A DNA stretch of 5,870 bases from Candidatus Hydrogenedentota bacterium (GTDB lineage: Bacteria > Hydrogenedentota > Hydrogenedentia > Hydrogenedentales > CAITNO01). This document shows, piece by piece, positions 1 through 5,163 of this stretch (positions within the stretch are counted from its first letter, which is position 1; every line of letters begins with the position of its first letter). A program made the position numbers and the translations under genes. Under the pieces are notes generated by a model, which was not told where the DNA came from, made no database searches, and worked only from the letters and a program-made list of their open reading frames with translations. Where the stretch lies: assembly GCA_903822375.1 (NCBI GenBank), contig CAIJOU010000727.1:1-5870 (forward strand), read 5' to 3'.

Positions 1-1134
1 ATCTATAACCCCGGCAGCCGTAAGGAAACGCCCTGAATTGTAGGAAATACCGGTTCCTGTGGCACGCACCCGTGTTGGGAATATCTCCGGCAGGTAAAGG
101 GGCAACCAGCCGAAGAACATTGTGCTGACGGCCCCCTGAATGAACACGGCCGGTAGGAACGCCGCGTCCAAGGGTTTCAGCCATCCGTAGATAAAGAGGT
201 TCATGACGCAGGCGCCCGTGCTTATGGCGATATATGACAGGCGCCGACCCAGCAGTTGCCCCACATAGCCGCCGACCAGCCCGCCAACCGTGGCGCCGAC
301 CGACCAATAGGCCAATGTTGTGGCCTTGTATGCGGGGTTGCCCGCTCCGGCGACATGCTCTGCCCAGGGAAGCATCCACTTGCTTGAGGCCCATGCCCCA
401 AGCAGTGGAATCCCCGCCAGGCAGATCCCGAGAAGAGTCACCCGGAGAAGCGGGGGGCGAAACAGTTCCGCAAGGGAAGAGGACGCGACGGCGGCATTTC
501 CAGCAACGCGGCTCTCCAACCACTTTGGGGACTCCGGAAGAAAGATGAGTACAGCCAGGGCGAAAAGAATCGGGCTCCCCGTGATTAGCATCACCCCCCG
601 CCAAGTCTCCGGGGTCACCACATACCACTTGCCCAGCAGCGACAGTAGAAAAATGCCCACATTCACCGCCGCGCCCATGAGGCCGGCCAGCACGGGCCGG
701 GATGCATCGGACCAGAATTCGGACAGCAGTGACACGCCGTTGGGCCAGGTGCCGCCCACCCCCAGCCCCACCAGAAAGCGCAACAGGAGTAATTGTTCCT
801 GCGTCTTCACAAAGTACCCCGCGAGGCCAAAGACGGTATAACAAAGCATGCTCCATGAGAGGCCCTTTGCGCGGCCGTAACGGTCCCCAAGGCTGCCGAA
901 AACGATGCCCCCAATGGCGGCGCCGAGCATGGTTACGGCGGAGTACCCCGCAAACCAAGTTCCCGCGCCCGCCGCCGTGAAAGAAGCTCCCATGAGGTCT
1001 TTGCTGATGGTCAATGCCGCAAAAGGCATCAGGCCCAGTTGCGCTCCCGCAAACAGCCATCCCAAGACGCCGGCAACGAGCACAAACCATCTGCCTGGGT
1101 TTTGTGCTGTTGCACCTTCATCTTTCCGTTTCAT
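1..1134 (-). CDS. MFS transporter, C-terminus cut by the left window edge
   Basis: Reading the minus strand from the ATG at 1132-1134 gives 378 codons with no stop before the window edge. The protein is very hydrophobic and has major facilitator superfamily hallmarks. The loop after the second membrane segment carries motif A (GSLGDRYGRAKG, residues 80-91). RFLVGLGVGGTWPNG (119-133) matches the fourth-helix region. PESPKWL (200-206) ends the N-terminal six-helix half, as in sugar-porter-like members. A second motif-A copy (GGYVGQLLGRR, 288-298) opens the C-terminal half, followed by LPEIFPTRVRATGTG (348-362). Family members are usually 400-450 residues with 12 helices, so roughly the last one or two helices are missing. 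The start is supported by AGGGAG six bases upstream. It should act in the inner membrane as a secondary transporter of a small organic solute. Divergence from an oxidoreductase gene hints at a sugar or sugar acid, but the substrate cannot be assigned. Confidence 0.93.
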   Translation of the reverse strand, partial: MKRKDEGATAQNPGRWFVLVAGVLGWLFAGAQLGLMPFAALTISKDLMGASFTAAGAGTWFAGYSAVTMLGAAIGGIVFGSLGDRYGRAKGLSWSMLCYTVFGLAGYFVKTQEQLLLLRFLVGLGVGGTWPNGVSLLSEFWSDASRPVLAGLMGAAVNVGIFLLSLLGKWYVVTPETWRGVMLITGSPILFALAVLIFLPESPKWLESRVAGNAAVASSSLAELFRPPLLRVTLLGICLAGIPLLGAWASSKWMLPWAEHVAGAGNPAYKATTLAYWSVGATVGGLVGGYVGQLLGRRLSYIAISTGACVMNLFIYGWLKPLDAAFLPAVFIQGAVSTMFFGWLPLYLPEIFPTRVRATGTGISYNSGRFLTAAGVID

Positions 1135-1140
1135 AGCGAA

Positions 1141-1146
1141 CTCCCT
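1141..1146 (-). promoter_or_regulatory. Ribosome binding site of the MFS transporter
   Basis: The minus strand reads AGGGAG, then six bases, then ATG at 1134. This is a good Shine-Dalgarno match at normal spacing and fixes the transporter start. Confidence 0.7.
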
Positions 1147-1171
1147 GTCCAAGAACTGCTGGAAACGCCAT

Positions 1172-1200
1172 TTGCTGACGGACGAAGTATATATTATTAT
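1172..1200 (+). promoter_or_regulatory. Candidate promoter for the Gfo/Idh/MocA gene in the divergent region
   Basis: TTGCTG (1172-1177) and TATTAT (1195-1200) are separated by 17 bases, the preferred spacing for a housekeeping sigma factor. The -35 matches consensus at only three of six positions; the -10 is better. The core at 1188-1200 is a run of A and T in otherwise GC-rich DNA. Read on the other strand, the same run contains TATACT, a possible -10 for the transporter, but I see no convincing -35 for it. The divergent layout requires at least one promoter in 1135-1261. The exact boxes are a guess. Confidence 0.35.
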
Positions 1201-1230
1201 CAGTGAACTTGCCGACTGCTTCTTGATGTT

Positions 1231-1244
1231 TGTTGATATCACCA
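1231..1244. promoter_or_regulatory. Imperfect 14-bp palindrome, candidate operator
   Basis: TGTTGATATCACCA is an inverted repeat with six of seven paired positions matching (perfect core TGATATCA, 1234-1241). It lies between the candidate promoter and the ribosome binding site of the oxidoreductase gene, where a bound repressor could block transcription. TTGAT at 1233-1237 also repeats TTGAT at 1223-1227, ten bases (about one helical turn) away. No regulator gene is in the window and the site does not match an operator class I recognise, so its function is inferred from position only. Confidence 0.25.
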
Positions 1245-1246
1245 GC

Positions 1247-1252
1247 AAGGAG
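1247..1252 (+). promoter_or_regulatory. Ribosome binding site deciding the Gfo/Idh/MocA start
   Basis: AAGGAG followed by nine bases and ATG at 1262. The open frame runs upstream to 905, but that stretch lies antisense to the transporter and has no protein character. This site, plus the Tat signal beginning at once after it, fixes the start at 1262. Confidence 0.75.
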
Positions 1253-1261
1253 ACCGAATTT

Positions 1262-2548
1262 ATGCGCGCTTCAAGTCGTCGTGCATTTCTCGCCACAGCA
1301 GGCCGGGGCGTTGTCGCGGGACTCGCCCTCCCCGCGCTTTCCGTGACTGCGCAGACATCTGCAACCGGGCGGGTTCGTCATGCGATTATCGGCACCGGGA
1401 ACCAGGGGAAACGGCATGCCCAAGCTTTCTCAACTTTCCCGGATTGCGAGATCGTCGCACTCTGCGACGTTGATCCCAATCGAAGGCAGTTGGTCGCCGG
1501 AAAACTGCCCAACCCCGACCGTATTGCCCTGGTCGAGGACTTTCGGCGCGTGCTCGACGACAAGAGCATCGACAGCGTCAGCATCGCCACGCCGGACCAC
1601 TGGCACACCCCCGTTGCCCTCGCGGCCATCCAGGCGGGCAAGCATGTTTATGTGGAAAAACCATGCGCGCACAACATTAACGAGGCACGGTTTCTCGCAA
1701 AGGCGGCCGCGGCCTCAGGGAGGTGCGTGCAGCAGGGCACACAGGGACGCAGCAGCGAATCCATAAAACAGGCAGTAGCCCTGCTGCGCGACGGGGTGAT
1801 TGGCAAGGTTCGCCTGGCGAAGGCGATCAACCACCAGCTTCGCGAACCCATCGGCCGCGAGCCGGAAGCAAGCCCGCCCGAGGGGGTTAACTACGACCTT
1901 TGGCTCGGCCCCGCCCCTCTGCATCCCTTTACCAAGAACCGCTGGCACTATAACTGGCACTGGTTCTGGGACTACGGCTGCGGCGACATTGCAAACGATG
2001 GTATTCACCAGGTGGACCAAGCACGGTGGGGGCTCGGCGTTGGTCTGCCCAACGCGGTCAGCGCTTCGGGTGGCCAACTCTTCTACGACGACGACCATCA
2101 GACCCCCGACACGCAGGTGATCACCTTTGAGTATGACCACTGTTACCTGATGTACGAAATGCGCCTGTGGACGGACTACCCGATGGAGGGCCACGACAAC
2201 GGCGTCGTCTTCTACGGGGACAAGGGAAAGCTGGAAATCGGCCGAGGCGGCTGTGACGTTTTTCTGAAGGGAGAAGAGAAGCGGCATATCGGTCCCTACG
2301 CCAATATCGAGGACCATTTCCGCAACTTCCTTGACTGTGTGAAGGCCGGCAACCCCGCCGGGCTCAACGGCGGCATCGGCGAAGGCGCGGTGTCCACCAC
2401 GCTTTGCCACTTGGGCAATATCGCCACACGCGTGAACCGCAAACTGAGGATCGATCCCGAAAAGGGGGAATGCATGGACGATGGAGAAGCGAACCGTCTG
2501 TTCACCCGCGAATACCGCCAAGGCTACGAACTTCCCCAAATCGGATAG
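1262..2548 (+). CDS. Tat-exported Gfo/Idh/MocA family oxidoreductase
   Basis: The protein has 428 residues, a usual length for the exported members of this family. Residues 1-30 are a twin-arginine signal: S-R-R-A-F-L at 5-10, a hydrophobic stretch and a likely cleavage near VTA (28-30). The N-terminal Rossmann domain follows, with nucleotide-binding GTGNQG (44-49), LCDVDP (67-72) and TPDHWHTPVAL (110-120). The family EKP motif is at 132-134, with Lys133 the expected catalytic lysine. The C-terminal alpha/beta domain contains NDGIHQVDQARW (245-256), where His249 matches the usual active-site histidine. Position 245, often Asp in sugar dehydrogenases such as inositol dehydrogenase, is Asn. Members oxidise or reduce sugars and their derivatives with NAD(P), which they often bind tightly; a Tat signal would allow export of the folded, cofactor-loaded enzyme. 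It is divergent from the transporter, consistent with a shared carbohydrate pathway. Substrate unknown. Confidence 0.93.
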   Translation: MRASSRRAFLATAGRGVVAGLALPALSVTAQTSATGRVRHAIIGTGNQGKRHAQAFSTFPDCEIVALCDVDPNRRQLVAGKLPNPDRIALVEDFRRVLDDKSIDSVSIATPDHWHTPVALAAIQAGKHVYVEKPCAHNINEARFLAKAAAASGRCVQQGTQGRSSESIKQAVALLRDGVIGKVRLAKAINHQLREPIGREPEASPPEGVNYDLWLGPAPLHPFTKNRWHYNWHWFWDYGCGDIANDGIHQVDQARWGLGVGLPNAVSASGGQLFYDDDHQTPDTQVITFEYDHCYLMYEMRLWTDYPMEGHDNGVVFYGDKGKLEIGRGGCDVFLKGEEKRHIGPYANIEDHFRNFLDCVKAGNPAGLNGGIGEGAVSTTLCHLGNIATRVNRKLRIDPEKGECMDDGEANRLFTREYRQGYELPQIG

Positions 2549-2557
2549 ATTCTGCCG

Positions 2558-3145
2558 TCAGGAAGTGGCGTCCGTCTGGCCTGCGCAAGTCCGCCCGGAG
2601 CGCCCTGCCAGTTCGGCGGCGAAAGCCTTCATCCATGCGGAGCATTCTCTTTTGAAGCGGCAGCAGAACAAGTTCCCGGAAACCACCAGCGGCTCTTCCA
2701 GGTAAATCGCGCCTGCCACTTCAACGTCAAACCGGCAACGCGGGATCGTGGTGACTTCGACGCCCCGAATCACATCGGCCACCGCGAGGATCTCGACTCC
2801 GTGGCAGATCGAGGCCACCGGCTTCTTCTTGGCGAAGAAGTTCTTCACGATACGAATCAGGTCCTTGTCGTACCGAAGAAATTCCGGTGCGCGGCCGCCC
2901 GGCAGCACCAGTCCGATGTACTCATCGGGGTTCACGTCGCGGAACGCAATCTCAGATTTCAGCGTGTAGCCGGGCGATTCCACCGTGATGTCCCAGTTCG
3001 GGTCATGCTCGTGCTGCACCATGTGATAGACCCGCTTCTCCGGCGCGGCCACCACCACCTGATAATCCTCACCAAGCCGGTAGTACGGAACCATCGTGTC
3101 AATGACTTCCGCGCCGTCCCCGACAACCAGTAAAAGCTTTTCCAT
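2558..3145 (-). CDS. DJ-1/PfpI family protein (class I glutamine amidotransferase-like fold)
   Basis: The protein has 195 residues. The nucleophile elbow ASICHG (111-116) places the reactive Cys114 next to His115, and LPGGRAPEFLR (81-91) is the characteristic upstream loop. Glu13, near the N-terminus, is a candidate for the conserved acidic residue that pairs with the cysteine in this family. GNLFCCR (158-163) and SAWMKAF (169-175) fit the usual C-terminal region, where relatives carry GNLVTSR and PAWM-type sequences. Family members include glyoxalase III or deglycase-like proteins, stress proteins and intracellular peptidases, so the activity here cannot be named. The protein is probably cytoplasmic, as no signal peptide is seen. 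The last 15 or so residues (GRSGRTCAGQTDATS) look non-conserved. It is the last gene of a likely three-gene operon, 21 bp after the dehydrogenase, with its own strong ribosome binding site. Its stop lies 9 bp from that of the convergent oxidoreductase. Confidence 0.92.
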   Translation of the reverse strand: MEKLLLVVGDGAEVIDTMVPYYRLGEDYQVVVAAPEKRVYHMVQHEHDPNWDITVESPGYTLKSEIAFRDVNPDEYIGLVLPGGRAPEFLRYDKDLIRIVKNFFAKKKPVASICHGVEILAVADVIRGVEVTTIPRCRFDVEVAGAIYLEEPLVVSGNLFCCRFKRECSAWMKAFAAELAGRSGRTCAGQTDATS

Positions 3146-3152
3146 GTCTGCA

Positions 3153-3157
3153 CCTCC
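3153..3157 (-). promoter_or_regulatory. Strong ribosome binding site of the DJ-1/PfpI gene
   Basis: The minus strand reads GGAGGTG shortly before the ATG at 3145, with seven bases between GGAGG and the start. It is the strongest Shine-Dalgarno in the window and lies in the 21-bp gap after the dehydrogenase stop. The gene therefore need not rely on translational coupling. Confidence 0.75.
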
Positions 3158-3166
3158 AAGAGACTT

Positions 3167-4027
3167 TTACGAATGGTACGCCTTGAAAATGGCGGCATTG
3201 TCCAAATCGCCCAATCCTTCACGCATGAGCGCGTCGATAATCTGTGCGTGCGTCTCGGTCACGGGAACACTGGCGCCCAGTTGCCGCGCATAGTCCAAGA
3301 TCAGATGCACGTCTTTGGCGTGCTGCCCAAGGCGCGCCACCGCCGGTTCATACACGCCGGTGACCATTTTCGGGCCCTTCGTATCCATAACGACGCTGTA
3401 AGTCTCCCCCGTCTTCAGAATCTCCAGGACGGTACTGAGGTCGAATCCTGCCCGCTCGGCCAGCCCCAACGCCTCCGCCAGCACGAGGCGGTTGAGTCCA
3501 AAGACCAGATTCACAATTAGTTTGACACGGTTGCCCTGACCCGGTTTCTGGAAATAGTACTGAGCCTTCGAAATCGCCCCGACCGCGTCCCCGTAATCGG
3601 CGTTTTCCTCGTTGTCGCCGATGAGTGCAATCGCGCGGCCTTCCTGCATTACCTGGCTTGAACCCGAAAGACATACATCCGTCAGCTTGATACCCGCAGT
3701 GGCGAGGCGCCGGCTGTCCTCTTCAATGTCTTCTGGTTTTCCGGTCGTAGTGTCAAGAATGACCGTCCTGGGCTGCAGCGCATTCGCCAGATCTTGAGCG
3801 CCCCACAGCAGTTCACGGCGGTTGTCGGATGTGGGCAGACTTAGCAGAATCAGGCGCGTCCCGCGCGCAACATCCGCGGTGGTTTCCTGAACATCGACAC
3901 CTGTTGCGGCAGCCTGCATGCGGGCATCCCTGTCGATGTCATAACCTGCCACCCTATGGCCGGCAGCCACAAGGCGCAAGGCTATTGCGCGCCCCATTAA
4001 ACCAAGGCCAATCAGTCCGACATCCAT
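3167..4027 (-). CDS. NAD-binding beta-hydroxyacid dehydrogenase (3-hydroxyisobutyrate dehydrogenase family)
   Basis: The protein has 286 residues, close to the usual 290-300. It starts with the Rossmann motif GLIGLGLMG (4-12). Asp30 at the end of the second strand (GYDID) favours NAD over NADP. DTTTGKP (92-98) corresponds to the family's D-x-S-S/T segment. The catalytic lysine is Lys169 in GQGNRVKL (163-170), with Asn173 four residues on, and AEALGLAERAGFD (184-196) continues the typical helical domain. HAKDVHLILDYARQLG (236-251) and the C-terminal end align with tartronate semialdehyde reductase-like proteins. The substrate loop is unusual: DVCLSGSS (117-124) replaces the common DAPVSGG. The family oxidises or reduces beta-hydroxyacids in the cytoplasm; the exact substrate is unknown. 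The chosen ATG at 4027 overlaps the upstream stop by one base. An in-frame GTG 27 bases further upstream is less likely, because it would precede the Rossmann strand with nine extra residues. Confidence 0.93.
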   Translation of the reverse strand: MDVGLIGLGLMGRAIALRLVAAGHRVAGYDIDRDARMQAAATGVDVQETTADVARGTRLILLSLPTSDNRRELLWGAQDLANALQPRTVILDTTTGKPEDIEEDSRRLATAGIKLTDVCLSGSSQVMQEGRAIALIGDNEENADYGDAVGAISKAQYYFQKPGQGNRVKLIVNLVFGLNRLVLAEALGLAERAGFDLSTVLEILKTGETYSVVMDTKGPKMVTGVYEPAVARLGQHAKDVHLILDYARQLGASVPVTETHAQIIDALMREGLGDLDNAAIFKAYHS

Positions 4028-4029
4028 CA
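4025..4029 (-). promoter_or_regulatory. TGATG stop-start overlap (translational coupling)
   Basis: On the minus strand the TGA of the DUF6807 gene (4029-4027) shares its A with the ATG of the dehydrogenase (4027-4025). No good Shine-Dalgarno precedes this ATG; the nearest purine patch is a weak GGG. Translation of the dehydrogenase probably depends on ribosomes ending the upstream gene, which implies a shared mRNA. Confidence 0.75.
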
Positions 4030-5031
4030 GTCTGGCCCAAAGAGAGTCAGGCACTTTTCATAGGCGGCCTGCGCTTCGGTAACTACGCCCGGCTTGGTGT
4101 CGGAAACCCACACCCCAAAACCCAACTTGAACACCTCGCCTTTCCTGACAAGGGTCGCATCAGGTGCCATGACCGCGTCTTCGGGACCGGTCATGGACTT
4201 CTTGCCAAACGGGTTGGCCACCATAAGACCGTAGTCACGCGTGTGAAACCATGACGGTCGGAAATTGCCCGGCCCGGGAATGAGGGCAACGCTCACAATC
4301 TTCCCCTCAACCGTTCCTGTGGTCGCGCACCACTTTGCCTGTTTGCCCCAGGTGCCTTTTTCGTTTTCCCCGTCTTCGCTGTTGAGGATTTTGCCCGACC
4401 CGAATTTGACCGTGAGCGGTGTGTTGAGACGGACACCAAACCCCATCTCCTCCTGATCGCCAAACGAAAAGTCGGCCTTGTCGGAGCGGAATTCACTCCT
4501 GGCAATCAGGAAATATCCGGAAGGTGCGGTATGAATGGAATAGGTGCAGGTCTCCTCACAGACAGCGCCGTTTTCCTGCCCGTCGATTCCAGTGTAGCTG
4601 TTTAGAACGGTAAACCTGCCCAGACCGTCCTCCTCGACAAACGGCCCGATGAACTTAACGTGATGAACATGGGCCTTGTTGCGCCAGAAATCCCTGCCTC
4701 CCAGGTCGCCGAAAGCCAGCCAAATGCCGGGGTGGAACGTCTCATGGTCGTCGTTGCCCTTGTTGATAACAGGGTCTGGGGGATGGATTCTGGTGACCTG
4801 CACGCCGCCCAGTGTCTTGACCTGACAGAAGTATGGGCGCGGGATGGCCGGGTCTTCAAAGACATAGGTCGCAACCGCCCGGTCACCTATCAGGATTACC
4901 ACGCTTCCGGTGTCCTTCTTGAAAGACACCAAGCTGGAATTCCCTTCCGCAGGAGCCGACGGACCTAAAATCAGAATGAACAAGAGAGCCACGGTGGAGG
5001 CAATTACTTTGAAGTACTCTGGCGTTTTCAT
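4027..5031 (-). CDS. Secreted DUF6807 ('PmoA' family) protein
   Basis: The protein has 334 residues. It starts with a Sec-type signal peptide: a Lys at 2 and 8, a hydrophobic core (about 9-23) and a probable cleavage after SAPA (25-28). The rest matches the DUF6807 family, named PmoA in older databases. It shows RPYF (65-68), GGVQVTR (75-81), a His/Asp-rich DDHETFHPGIWLAFGDL (94-110), DFW (114-116), HVHH (121-124), EEMGFGVRL (194-202), WGKQAKWC (228-235) and NFRPSWFHTRDYGLMVANPFG from 256 to 276. The 'methane oxygenase' label is misleading, as nothing here resembles particulate methane monooxygenase. The family is common beside carbohydrate genes in planctomycete-like bacteria and its function is not established. 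The conserved His and Asp residues could form a binding or active site in the periplasm. It is first in the operon with the dehydrogenase. AAGGAG seven bases before the ATG at 5031 fixes the start; the frame is open to an ATG at 5076, but that adds an Arg-rich stretch ahead of the signal peptide. Confidence 0.85.
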   Translation of the reverse strand: MKTPEYFKVIASTVALLFILILGPSAPAEGNSSLVSFKKDTGSVVILIGDRAVATYVFEDPAIPRPYFCQVKTLGGVQVTRIHPPDPVINKGNDDHETFHPGIWLAFGDLGGRDFWRNKAHVHHVKFIGPFVEEDGLGRFTVLNSYTGIDGQENGAVCEETCTYSIHTAPSGYFLIARSEFRSDKADFSFGDQEEMGFGVRLNTPLTVKFGSGKILNSEDGENEKGTWGKQAKWCATTGTVEGKIVSVALIPGPGNFRPSWFHTRDYGLMVANPFGKKSMTGPEDAVMAPDATLVRKGEVFKLGFGVWVSDTKPGVVTEAQAAYEKCLTLFGPD

Positions 5032-5038
5032 GTCACCA

Positions 5039-5044
5039 CTCCTT
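5039..5044 (-). promoter_or_regulatory. Ribosome binding site deciding the DUF6807 start
   Basis: The minus strand reads AAGGAG, seven bases before ATG 5031. It supports this start over the upstream in-frame ATG at 5076, which has only a short AAGG at close spacing. Confidence 0.75.
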
Positions 5045-5124
5045 CGGCGGCGGTGCGGCATCAACCGCGTCCGCATCGAACCTTGCCAGCCTGGTAATTC
5101 AATAAGAAGCGAAGAACGCTCTAG

Positions 5125-5144
5125 AAAATCGCCAATAGTTTGGC
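5125..5144 (-). terminator. Weak terminator-like hairpin after the M20 peptidase gene
   Basis: On the minus strand, 19 bases after the peptidase stop, GCCAA-ACTA-TTGGC can form a 5-bp stem with a 4-base loop. It is followed by GATTTTC, a run of only four T. Stem and T-tract are both short for an intrinsic terminator. A competing pairing of TCGCC with GGCGA overlaps it. If real, it separates the peptidase transcript from the DUF6807 operon. Confidence 0.25.
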
Positions 5145-5163
5145 ATGAGACGGCGAAACCCGG

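Noticed and set aside
320..841. 173-codon plus-strand open frame antisense to the transporter
   Set aside because: The composition is Pro, Arg and Ser rich with no motifs, while the minus-strand frame has clear MFS signatures.
905..1261. Upstream extension of the oxidoreductase reading frame, adding 119 residues
   Set aside because: The added part lies mostly antisense to the transporter and has no domain character. A Shine-Dalgarno and a Tat signal sit exactly at the ATG at 1262.
1715..2539. 274-codon open frame antisense to the oxidoreductase gene
   Set aside because: It lies wholly within a well-supported gene on the other strand, and its sequence shows no recognisable motif. Long antisense frames are common in GC-rich genes.
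2530..2566. Inverted repeat ACTTCC / GGAAGT spanning both convergent stop codons, as a possible bidirectional terminator
   Set aside because: It has only six pairs around a 25-base loop with no T-tract on either side, which is expected by chance.
5032..5076. Alternative DUF6807 start at 5076, adding MRTRLMPHRRRRSGD
   Set aside because: It would put an Arg-rich extension before the signal peptide, and its Shine-Dalgarno is weaker than the AAGGAG serving the start at 5031.
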